Source of the DNA: DATARH01 sp046724035
GTDB lineage: Bacteria; Pseudomonadota; Alphaproteobacteria; ATCC43930; CGMCC-115725
Reading direction: 5' to 3'
Length of the DNA stretch: 6,733 nucleotides
Assembly: GCA_046724035.1 (NCBI GenBank)
Contig: JBKOVT010000105.1
Coordinates: 1-6,733, forward strand
Position 1 is the stretch's first letter. Every line of letters starts with the position of its first letter. Shown here one piece after another: positions 1-6,169 of the stretch. Made by a program: the position numbers and the translations under genes. Under the pieces are notes generated by a model. The model was not told where the DNA came from. It made no database searches and saw only the letters and a list, made by a program, of their open reading frames with translations.

Positions 1-27
1 TGCCGCGTCGAGTGGCTGGTCGTTCAT
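1..27 (-). CDS. 5' end of a divergent gene, possibly exodeoxyribonuclease VII large subunit (xseA), cut by window edge
   Basis: Read on the minus strand from an ATG at 27-25, the frame stays open to the window edge and encodes MNDQPLDAA. Nine codons are too few to identify a family by sequence. The suggestion of xseA rests on context: in many alphaproteobacteria xseA is transcribed divergently from purD, and a short polar N-terminal stretch ahead of the OB-fold domain would fit. It could equally be another gene or a chance start. The gap to the purD start is only 34 bases. Confidence 0.4.
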
Positions 28-32
28 CGCCC

Positions 33-39
33 TATATTA
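33..39. promoter_or_regulatory. AT-rich box in the 34-bp divergent intergenic gap, candidate -10 element
   Basis: TATATTA is the only AT-rich stretch in the short gap between the divergent starts. Read on the plus strand, TATATT could be a -10 box for purD. Read on the minus strand, TAATAT is a good -10 match for the divergent gene and would place its transcription start almost on the ATG at 27. No convincing -35 element was found at the right spacing for either direction, so this is a weak call. Confidence 0.25.
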
Positions 40-61
40 CCGGAGCCGGGGAGCAAGAGCG

Positions 62-1330
62 ATGCGGGTGCTTGTCGTCGGGTCGGGCGGGCGCGAACAT
101 GCGCTGGCCTGGGCGATTGCCGCCTCGCCGCTTGTCGACAAAGTCTATTGCGCGCCCGGCAATGCCGGCATCGCCGAAGACGCGGAGTGCGCGCGGGTCG
201 CGGCGAGCGATACCGGGGGGTTGATCGCTTTTTGCAGAAAGGCGGCGATCGATTTCGTCGTGGTCGGGCCAGAGGCACCGCTGGTCGGCGGGCTCGTCGA
301 TGCGCTCGAAGGCGAAGGGATCGCCGCCTTTGGCCCGAGCAAGGCGGCCGCCGCGCTCGAAGGCTCGAAGGGTTTTCTGAAGGATCTGTGCGCCCGCGAA
401 GGGATTCCGACCGCGGCATATCGTCGATTTTGCGATGCCGATGCGGCGAAGGCCTATATCGCCGAGCAAGGCGCGCCAATCGTCATCAAGGCTGACGGGC
501 TCGCCGCCGGCAAAGGCGTTACGGTCGCCAGCACCGTGGCCGAAGCACAGGCCGCGGTCGATGCGGCACTCGGGGAAGGGCGATTTGGCGCGGCCGGCGC
601 CGAAATCATCGTCGAGGAGTGCCTCAACGGCGAGGAGGCGAGCTTTTTCGCGCTGGTCGATGGCGCGAATGCCCTGCCGCTCACCGCGGCGCAAGATCAC
701 AAGCGGGTCGGCGATGGCGACACCGGCGCCAACACCGGTGGCATGGGCGCCTTCTCGCCGACGCCACTGGTGACACCAGCGGTCGAAGGCACGGTCATGG
801 AGCGCATGATTCTGCCCACCGTGCGGGCGATGGCGCGCGACGGACGTCTGTTCAAGGGCGTGCTCTATGCCGGGCTGATGCTGACCGAGGCGGGACCGAA
901 GCTCCTCGAATACAATGTCCGGTTTGGCGACCCGGAATGCCAAGTGCTGATGATGCGGCTGATGAGCGATATCGTGCCAGCCTTGCTGGCAACTCGCGAC
1001 GGCATCCTGAAGGAGGTCGATCTGCGGTGGTATGACGAGGCGTCGTTGTGCGTCGTGATGGCATCCAGGGGCTATCCCGACGAGCCGATGCGCGGCACCG
1101 AGATCCGCGGTCTCCAAAAGGCGACAAACGGCCCCGAGGTGAAGATCTTTCACGCCGCCACAAAACGCGATGGCGACCGGCTGCTGGCGGATGGCGGGCG
1201 GGTACTTGGGGTGACGGCGCTCGGGCGTGATCTTGCCGCAGCACGGGCGCGGGCGTACGGCGCAGTCGAGAGGATCGATTGGCCGGAAGGCTTTTGCCGC
1301 CGGGACATCGGGTTGCCGCGTCGCCGGTAA
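62..1330 (+). CDS. purD: phosphoribosylamine--glycine ligase (GAR synthetase)
   Basis: This cytoplasmic ATP-grasp enzyme joins 5-phosphoribosylamine and glycine to give glycinamide ribonucleotide, the second step of de novo purine synthesis. The 422-residue product has the full family layout and usual length. The N-terminal domain opens with VLVVGSGGREHALAW and has APGNAGIA (about residues 31-38) and GPEAPLVGGL. The ATP-grasp domain has IKADGLAAGKGV near residue 142, then QDHKR and the glycine-rich GANTGGMGAFSP segment. The signature RFGDPE lies near residue 287 with the metal-binding LLEYNVRFGDPE context. The C-terminal domain ends with a typical FCRRDIG. The ATG at 62 follows a GGGGAG ribosome binding site at 48-53 with 8 bases of spacing, and the protein begins directly at the first beta strand as expected. 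It is divergent from a probable xseA start. The SDR gene begins 50 bases downstream and may be read through. No defect was seen. Confidence 0.97.
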   Translation: MRVLVVGSGGREHALAWAIAASPLVDKVYCAPGNAGIAEDAECARVAASDTGGLIAFCRKAAIDFVVVGPEAPLVGGLVDALEGEGIAAFGPSKAAAALEGSKGFLKDLCAREGIPTAAYRRFCDADAAKAYIAEQGAPIVIKADGLAAGKGVTVASTVAEAQAAVDAALGEGRFGAAGAEIIVEECLNGEEASFFALVDGANALPLTAAQDHKRVGDGDTGANTGGMGAFSPTPLVTPAVEGTVMERMILPTVRAMARDGRLFKGVLYAGLMLTEAGPKLLEYNVRFGDPECQVLMMRLMSDIVPALLATRDGILKEVDLRWYDEASLCVVMASRGYPDEPMRGTEIRGLQKATNGPEVKIFHAATKRDGDRLLADGGRVLGVTALGRDLAAARARAYGAVERIDWPEGFCRRDIGLPRRR

Positions 1331-1380
1331 TAGCCAATGCGGGCGAGACGCAAGCGGTCCGAAAGATTACGATTGGCCGC

Positions 1381-2142
1381 ATGCGGTCTTCTGACGATGC
1401 CTTTCGGCTGGACGGTAAAGTTGCGCTGGTGACCGGCGCCGGACGCGGCATCGGGCGGGCGATTGCGCTGGCCTTCGCGAATGCCGGCGCCGAGGTGATC
1501 CTGAACAGCCGCACCCCGGCCGAACTCGAAGTCGTTGCGAACGAGATCGGACGCGAGGGCTGCCGGGCGCGGGTCTTACCGTTCGATGTCACCGATACTG
1601 CCGCGGTGCGCGAGAAGATCGGCGACCTCTCCCGGATCGACATCCTGGTCAATAATGCAGGCGTCAACCGGCCGCAGCCTTTCTTGGGAGTCGACGAAGC
1701 GACGCTCGACCGTCTGATCACTCTGAACATCAAGGCTGCGTTTGTGGTCGCGCAGGCGGCAGCACGGCCGATGGTCGCTGCCGGCAGCGGTGTCATCATC
1801 CACGTGTCGTCGCAGATGGGGCATGTCGGATCGGAGCGCGACCGCACGGTCTATGTCATGACAAAGCACGCGCTCGAAGGGCTGACAAAGGCGATGGCAG
1901 CCGAGTTGGCGCCGCGCGGCGTCCGCGTCGTGTCGATCGCGCCCACCTTTATCACGACGCCGTTGACCGCGCCGTTTTTCGCGAATGCCGAGTTCAAGCA
2001 GTGGGTTGTCGACCGCATTCCGTTGGGGCGCATCGGCACGGTCGAGGAGGTGGCGAATGCAGTCGTGTTTCTTGCCTCGCCAGCGGCGAGCCTGGTGACC
2101 GGCTCGTCGCTTCTTGTCGATGGCGGCTGGACGGCCTGGTGA
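1381..2142 (+). CDS. classical short-chain dehydrogenase/reductase (SDR), gluconate 5-dehydrogenase-like
   Basis: This is a cytoplasmic NAD(P)-dependent oxidoreductase of 253 residues, the normal size for classical SDRs. Visible motifs are the cofactor glycine motif TGAGRGIG (18-25), an Arg after strand beta-2 (NSRT, 42-45) that often goes with NADP(H), the NNAG motif (91-94), catalytic Asn116, Ser144, Tyr158 and Lys162 (YVMTK), and the C-terminal family ending with PLGRIGTVEEVA and LLVDGGW. Ser to Tyr spacing is 14, one more than in FabG. The overall pattern resembles gluconate 5-dehydrogenase or other polyol dehydrogenases, but the substrate cannot be read from sequence. The frame is open back to an ATG at 1279 inside purD. 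I chose the ATG at 1381 because it puts the usual ten or so residues ahead of DGKVALVTG, although the ribosome binding site is weak. The SBP gene starts 3 bases after its stop, so the two are almost certainly co-transcribed. Confidence 0.9.
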   Translation: MRSSDDAFRLDGKVALVTGAGRGIGRAIALAFANAGAEVILNSRTPAELEVVANEIGREGCRARVLPFDVTDTAAVREKIGDLSRIDILVNNAGVNRPQPFLGVDEATLDRLITLNIKAAFVVAQAAARPMVAAGSGVIIHVSSQMGHVGSERDRTVYVMTKHALEGLTKAMAAELAPRGVRVVSIAPTFITTPLTAPFFANAEFKQWVVDRIPLGRIGTVEEVANAVVFLASPAASLVTGSSLLVDGGWTAW

Positions 2143-2145
2143 CGG

Positions 2146-3126
2146 ATGCGGCGCCGCGACCTGATAACTCTGATCGGCGCCGCGGCGGTCGCGCCGATGC
2201 GCATCGCATGCGCGCAGCAGGCGCAATTGCCGGTGATCGGATTTCTCCACAGCGGGTCACCGGGCCCTTTCGCCAAACTCGTCGCCGCGTTTCGGGAGGG
2301 ATTGCGGGAAGCCGGTTACATGCCCGGCCAGAATGTGCGGGTGGATTTCCGCTGGGCCGAGGGCAATTACGAGCTGCTTCCGGAACTCGCGCTCGATCTC
2401 GTGCGCCGGGATGTGTCCGTCATCGTCGCGGGCGGCGGCTCGCCGGCGATGGCGGCGAAGAATGCGACCCGCACGATCCCGATTGTCTTTATCAGCGGCG
2501 GCGATCTGGTCGGTAGCGGTCTTGTAACGGGCCTCGAGCGGCCGGGCGGCAACGCGACCGGGATCAATCTTGTCAGCACCGCGCTAAACGAGAAGCGGCT
2601 CCGCCTCCTGCATGAGCTCGTTCCCAACACGACGCTCATCGCAGTGCTCGTCAACACCGGCAACCCGAACGCGGCCAATCAGTTGGCCGACATTCAGCAA
2701 GCGGCTCGCTCGCTCGGGCAGGCGATCCATATCGCGAAGGCGACCAGCGAGCGGGAGATCGATGCGGCGTTCGCGACCTTTCCGGGCTTTCGCCCGGACG
2801 CCCTGTTTGTCGCCGGCGACCCGTTCTTGTACGGGCGGCGCAACCAGATCGTACGCCTGGCCGGACGCTACGATCTGCCGGCCGTGTATACGCAGCGCGA
2901 TTTCGCCCTAGCGGGCGGGCTGCTCAGCTTTGGCGCAGACCTCACCAATGGATATCGGCAGGCCGGAACTTATGCCGGCCGCATCCTCGACGGCGCAGCG
3001 CCGGCCGAATTGCCGGTCGCCCAATCCAACAGCTTCGAACTGGCGATCAACCTGAAGACCGCTCGCAGGCTCGACCTCACAGTGCCGCAGTCGATCCTCG
3101 CACAGGCCACCGAGGTCATCGAGTGA
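2146..3126 (+). CDS. ABC-transporter substrate-binding protein, ABC_sub_bind (PF04392 / COG2984) type, Tat-like signal
   Basis: This is a predicted periplasmic binding protein of 326 residues, normal for the family. It starts with a twin-arginine-like leader (MRRRDLITLIGAAAVA) and a probable cleavage site after ACA (residues 21-23). The mature protein opens with the family's LPVIGFLHSGSP, followed by FREGLREAGYMPGQNV (49-64), a FRWAEGNYELLPELA segment (69-82), RTIPIVFISGGDLVGSGLV (109-127), ERPGGNATGI (131-140), FVAGDPFL (221-228) and the standard ending INLKTARRLDLTVPQSILAQATEVIE. Cys22 is not in a good lipobox. Solute specificity is unknown. Some relatives bind aromatic amino acids, but in Bradyrhizobium-like genomes most are orphans of unknown ligand. 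No permease or ATPase gene is present in the window, so partners must be encoded elsewhere. It sits 3 bases after the SDR stop. The remains of a second copy follow at once. Confidence 0.93.
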   Translation: MRRRDLITLIGAAAVAPMRIACAQQAQLPVIGFLHSGSPGPFAKLVAAFREGLREAGYMPGQNVRVDFRWAEGNYELLPELALDLVRRDVSVIVAGGGSPAMAAKNATRTIPIVFISGGDLVGSGLVTGLERPGGNATGINLVSTALNEKRLRLLHELVPNTTLIAVLVNTGNPNAANQLADIQQAARSLGQAIHIAKATSEREIDAAFATFPGFRPDALFVAGDPFLYGRRNQIVRLAGRYDLPAVYTQRDFALAGGLLSFGADLTNGYRQAGTYAGRILDGAAPAELPVAQSNSFELAINLKTARRLDLTVPQSILAQATEVIE

Positions 3127-3220
3127 GGCGGCGCAGCGTCCTGCTCGACCTCGGCGGATCTATTGCGACGCGCTCGGCCGCCTTTCGCTGCTAGGACGGG
3201 CAGGCGAGGTCATTGAATAG
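3123..3220 (+). pseudogene. collapsed remnant of a second ABC_sub_bind substrate-binding protein gene
   Basis: A GTG at 3123 overlaps the stop of the preceding SBP gene (GTGA) and opens a 23-codon frame reading MRRRSVLLDLGGSIATRSAA (GTG read as Met), then a short tail and TAG at 3192-3194. This looks like the Tat-type leader of PF04392 proteins (compare MRRRDLITLIGAAAVA in the intact neighbour). In a different frame the same stretch reads ALGRLSLLGRAGEVIE and stops at TAG 3218-3220. That closely matches the usual C-terminus of the family (the intact copy ends SILAQATEVIE). The simplest reading is a former tandem paralogue that lost about 290 internal codons, with a frame change at a junction near 3165-3182. 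The stop overlaps the HisD-like gene's ribosome binding site, as expected for a former operon gene. The matches are short, so chance similarity is not excluded. Confidence 0.6.
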
Positions 3221-3223
3221 GAG
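3219..3223 (+). promoter_or_regulatory. ribosome binding site of the HisD-like gene
   Basis: AGGAG lies 6 bases before the ATG at 3230, which is near-ideal spacing and fixes that start. It overlaps the TAG that ends the C-terminal part of the SBP remnant. This suggests translational coupling existed before the remnant collapsed. Confidence 0.75.
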
Positions 3224-3229
3224 AAAACA

Positions 3230-4522
3230 ATGCCGCGTCACATCAAAACGGCCGCGCTCGCAGGCCAGCACGAGGAAGCAGACGCCAAGGTGCGCGGGAC
3301 CGTCGAGGCGATCATTGCCGATGTGCAGAAGCGAGGCGATGCGGCGGTGCGCGAATTGTCGGGGCGCTTCGACAAATGGTCGCCCGCGAGTTTCCGGCTG
3401 TCCGGTGACGAGATCCGCGCACTCGTGGCAAGGGTATCGACGCAGACAATCGACGACATCAAGTTCGCGCAGCAGCAGATCCGCAACTTTGCCGAGATCC
3501 AGCGGCAATCGATGAAGGATGTCGAGGTCGAGACCCTGCCCGGTATCGTACTCGGCCACCGCCATATCCCGGTGGGGCGGGTCGGCTGCTATGTCCCGGG
3601 CGGGCGGTATCCGATGGTTGCGTCGGCGCATATGTCGATCGTGACGGCAAAGGTCGCGGGCGTCGGTCATATCGCGGCCTGCACGCCGCCGAACCAAGGC
3701 GAGCCGCATCCGGAGACGATCGCGGCGATGCATCTCGCAGGCGCCGACGAGATCTATGTGCTCGGTGGCGTACAGGCGGTCGCGGCGATGGCGCTCGGCA
3801 CAGAAACGTTCAAGGCCGTCGATATGCTGGTCGGCCCCGGGAACGCCTATGTCGCCGAAGCGAAGCGGCAGCTTTATGGCAAGGTTGGTATCGATCTGTT
3901 CGCCGGGCCGACCGAGATCCTTGTCATCGCCGACGACACGGCCGACGCGGAGATGTGCGCGACCGACCTGCTGGGCCAAGCGGAACATGGGCCGACCTCG
4001 CCGGCGATATTGCTGACCACCTCGGAAAAGCTGGCGCATGAGACGATCCACGAAGTCGCACGGCAATTGAACGTGTTGCAGACCGCCGATGTCGCGGGTG
4101 TCGCTTGGCGCGATCACGGCGAGGTTATCCTGTGCGCCGACGAGCAGGAGATGATCGCCGAGGCGGACCGCATCACCGCCGAACATGTCGAGGTGCTGTG
4201 CCGCGAGCCGCGGCGCTATCTCGAGCGACTGAAGAATTACGGCGCGCTGTTCTTAGGACCGCAGACTAACGTGTCGTACGGTGACAAGGTCATCGGCACC
4301 AACCACACATTGCCGACCAAGGGCGCGGCCCGCTACACGGGCGGGCTCTGGGTCGGCAAGTTCCTGAAGACCTGCACCTATCAGGAAGTAAAGACGCCCG
4401 AGGCGAGCGCGACCATCGGCGAATATTGCAGCCGGCTCTGTGCAATCGAACGCTTCTGGGGGCACAAAGAACAGGCCGATCTGCGCGTCCGCCGCTACGG
4501 CCGCAAGAACGCGGCGGAGTAG
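3230..4522 (+). CDS. histidinol dehydrogenase-family protein, probably a catabolic alcohol/aldehyde dehydrogenase (HpsN-like group)
   Basis: The 430-residue protein is full length for the HisD superfamily (E. coli HisD has 434). It carries the family signature IDLFAGPTE (221-229) after VGPGNAYVAEAKRQLYG. The zinc ligands of HisD are matched by Gln250, His253, Asp352 and His412, and the catalytic Glu-His pair by Glu318-His319 (AEHVEVL). Glu407, five residues before His412, matches E. coli Glu414. HisD enzymes oxidise an alcohol through an aldehyde to a carboxylate using two NAD+. The substrate is probably not histidinol: no his genes are nearby, the gene follows an SDR and an SBP, and the segments GTNHTLPTKGAARYTGGLWVGKFLK and QAEHGPTSPA recall the paralogous group typified by sulfopropanediol dehydrogenase HpsN, as remembered rather than aligned here. 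Many databases would label it simply histidinol dehydrogenase. It is convergent with the acyl-CoA synthetase gene, with 7 bases between the stops. Confidence 0.88.
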   Translation: MPRHIKTAALAGQHEEADAKVRGTVEAIIADVQKRGDAAVRELSGRFDKWSPASFRLSGDEIRALVARVSTQTIDDIKFAQQQIRNFAEIQRQSMKDVEVETLPGIVLGHRHIPVGRVGCYVPGGRYPMVASAHMSIVTAKVAGVGHIAACTPPNQGEPHPETIAAMHLAGADEIYVLGGVQAVAAMALGTETFKAVDMLVGPGNAYVAEAKRQLYGKVGIDLFAGPTEILVIADDTADAEMCATDLLGQAEHGPTSPAILLTTSEKLAHETIHEVARQLNVLQTADVAGVAWRDHGEVILCADEQEMIAEADRITAEHVEVLCREPRRYLERLKNYGALFLGPQTNVSYGDKVIGTNHTLPTKGAARYTGGLWVGKFLKTCTYQEVKTPEASATIGEYCSRLCAIERFWGHKEQADLRVRRYGRKNAAE

Positions 4523-4529
4523 CGCGTAG

Positions 4530-6080
4530 CTAGATGCGTCGGCCGGCCGCTTCCCAATAGGCGTCGCGCAGTTTGCGCTTCATGATCTTGCCGGAATCCT
4601 CGCGCGGAAGACCCACCTCGAAGCGGATCACGCGCGGCACCTTGAAATCGGCAAGCCGCTCGGACAAGTGTGCGCGTACGAGCCCCTCGTCGAGCGCGGC
4701 ACCGGGCTCCGGTTCGACATAAGCGCAGAGCTCTTCGCCGAACTCCTCGTGCGGGATGCCGAACACGGCGCAATCGCGCACGCCCGATAGGGCCAAGAGC
4801 GCCGCCTCGATCTCGGCCGGATAAATGTTGACGCCGCCCGAAATGACCATGTCGCGCTTGCGATCGCAGAGGAACAGGTAACCTTCTTCGTCGAGATAAC
4901 CAACATCGCCGATCGAGACGACGCCGTCGCGCTCGATCGCGGCTCGCTGCTCGGGCAGGCCATGATAGGTGAAATTCAGATTGCCGGCAGTGAGCCAGGA
5001 ATAAACTTCACCGATTTCACCCGGTGCGAGTTCGCGGCCATTGTCGTCAAAGACCTTGATGGTGACGCCTGGCAAGGGGCGGCCGACTGTGCCGGGCTTG
5101 CGCAACGCTTCCTCGGCGGTGTGGAACGTCACAAAGCCAGTCTCGGTGCCCCCGTAATATTCGGTGACGACCGGCCCCCACCAATCGATCATCGCCCGCT
5201 TCACATGCATTGGGCAGGGCGCAGCGCCATGTACGACCCGCACGAGCGACGACACGTCGTAGCGTTTGCGGACGTCTTCCGGCAGATGCAGCAGCCGAAC
5301 GAACATCGTCGGCACGACATGCAGATGGGTAATCCGGTATTCGTCGACCAACCGCAGCAATTCCTCGGCATCGAAACGCGACTGCAGGACTGCGAGCGCG
5401 CCCTCGCGCACCGCAAGCAGACCGTAGAAGTTGGGCGCCGAGTGGTACAAAGGTCCGGTGATCACGGTGCGCACGGGCTGGTCGGGCTCGAAACCAAGCA
5501 CTTCGCGCGCAATGACCCCGACCATCTGCACGAATTCGGGCCCGAGGTTGAGCCGCTTGACGCCCTTCGGATGGCCGGTGGTTCCCGAGGTGTAGATCAT
5601 GCTCGAAATTCCGCCGGCGCCGGGATTGGGGAGCGGCGCGCAGTCCTTGAGCCATTCGTCCCAATTCATGGTGCCCGCGGGCGCGGTGCATTGGCCGGCC
5701 GGAATCCTGTAAGCGGCCGCCATTTCAGGTGGGGTGGGCACCACGAGCAGCGCCACGCCTTCCGGAATAACCGGCAGGATTTGCGGCAGTAGGTCGGCAT
5801 GTGCGACGACGACCTTGGCGGCGCAATCGCGCAGCACATAGCCGATCTCCGGCGCCTTGCCGTGCCAGTTCACCGGCACGCAATAGGCGCCGAGCATCTG
5901 CGCGGCAAAGCTCGCTTCGAAGAACGGGAAGTCGTTCCGCAAGACCAGTGCGAGCGTATCGCCGGGTTTGACGCCGAGCGCAGCAAACCCGCCCGCCGCT
6001 CGCAGGGCGCGGCCGAGCAGCATTTCGCGCGTGATCTCGCGTTCGCCGCTGATGACGCGGCCGCCAGCCGGATCCGGCAT
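4530..6080 (-). CDS. AMP-forming acyl-CoA synthetase / AMP-dependent ligase (ANL superfamily)
   Basis: This cytoplasmic enzyme activates a carboxylic acid with ATP to an acyl-adenylate and transfers it to coenzyme A. The 516-residue product has all core motifs in order: phosphate-binding YTSGTTGHPKG (163-173), YYGGTET (308-314), GDVGYLDEEGYLFLCDRKRD (391-410) with the domain hinge at the DRKRD end, ISGGVNIYPAEIE (413-425), and PREDSGKIMKRKLR (492-505), in which Lys498 is the expected adenylation lysine. The GPLYHSAPNFYG segment (209-220) is typical of fatty- or aryl-acid:CoA ligases. The acid substrate cannot be decided, and medium/long-chain, aromatic or sterol-type acids are all possible. 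The ATG at 6080 is fixed by a strong ribosome binding site. It lies 89 bases downstream of the decarboxylase stop on the same strand, so the two might be co-transcribed, though no shared pathway is evident. Confidence 0.93.
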   Translation of the reverse strand: MPDPAGGRVISGEREITREMLLGRALRAAGGFAALGVKPGDTLALVLRNDFPFFEASFAAQMLGAYCVPVNWHGKAPEIGYVLRDCAAKVVVAHADLLPQILPVIPEGVALLVVPTPPEMAAAYRIPAGQCTAPAGTMNWDEWLKDCAPLPNPGAGGISSMIYTSGTTGHPKGVKRLNLGPEFVQMVGVIAREVLGFEPDQPVRTVITGPLYHSAPNFYGLLAVREGALAVLQSRFDAEELLRLVDEYRITHLHVVPTMFVRLLHLPEDVRKRYDVSSLVRVVHGAAPCPMHVKRAMIDWWGPVVTEYYGGTETGFVTFHTAEEALRKPGTVGRPLPGVTIKVFDDNGRELAPGEIGEVYSWLTAGNLNFTYHGLPEQRAAIERDGVVSIGDVGYLDEEGYLFLCDRKRDMVISGGVNIYPAEIEAALLALSGVRDCAVFGIPHEEFGEELCAYVEPEPGAALDEGLVRAHLSERLADFKVPRVIRFEVGLPREDSGKIMKRKLRDAYWEAAGRRI

Positions 6081-6086
6081 CGTGTC

Positions 6087-6093
6087 CCTCCCT
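6087..6093 (-). promoter_or_regulatory. strong ribosome binding site of the acyl-CoA synthetase gene
   Basis: On the minus strand AGGGAGG lies 6 bases before the ATG at 6080. It is one of the best Shine-Dalgarno matches in the window and settles the start, which also gives a normal N-terminus for the family. Confidence 0.75.
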
Positions 6094-6110
6094 GTCCAGC
6101 GGTTGGACGG
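6092..6110. promoter_or_regulatory. inverted repeat just upstream of the acyl-CoA synthetase ribosome binding site
   Basis: GTCCA (6094-6098) and TGGAC (6104-6108) form a perfect 5-base inverted repeat around a 5-base centre. A T:G wobble and one more C:G pair extend it to seven pairs. It lies in the 89-base gap between the decarboxylase and the acyl-CoA synthetase and touches the ribosome binding site. It could be a small operator or an mRNA hairpin limiting translation. There is no following T run in either direction that would make it a terminator. The short stem in GC-rich DNA may be chance. Confidence 0.25.
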
Positions 6111-6169
6111 AGCCTGCCGGCCCCGCCCCTTCTTATTCGTTCTGCAATACCGCCGGGTTAATGCCGCCG

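Noticed and set aside
32..1153. Long open frame antisense to purD
   Set aside because: Its translation is Arg/His/Asp-rich with no recognisable motif. It is the usual product of GC-biased third positions opposite a certain purD gene.
1279..1380. Upstream extension of the SDR from an ATG inside purD
   Set aside because: It would add 34 residues with no SDR similarity and overlap purD by 52 bases. The ATG at 1381 gives the normal N-terminal length.
3191..4186. 331-codon open frame antisense to the HisD-like gene
   Set aside because: It mirrors the coding strand of a strongly supported gene and shows no family features, so it is a compositional shadow.
4523..4549. Possible bidirectional terminator at the convergent junction, including CGGCCGGCCG at 4540-4549
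   Set aside because: The gap is only 7 bases. The palindrome is inside coding sequence, has no loop and is followed by no T run. It is easily explained by GC-rich codons.
4962..5792. 276-codon plus-strand open frame inside the acyl-CoA synthetase gene
   Set aside because: It lies fully antisense to conserved adenylation motifs, has no motif of its own and lacks a convincing ribosome binding site.
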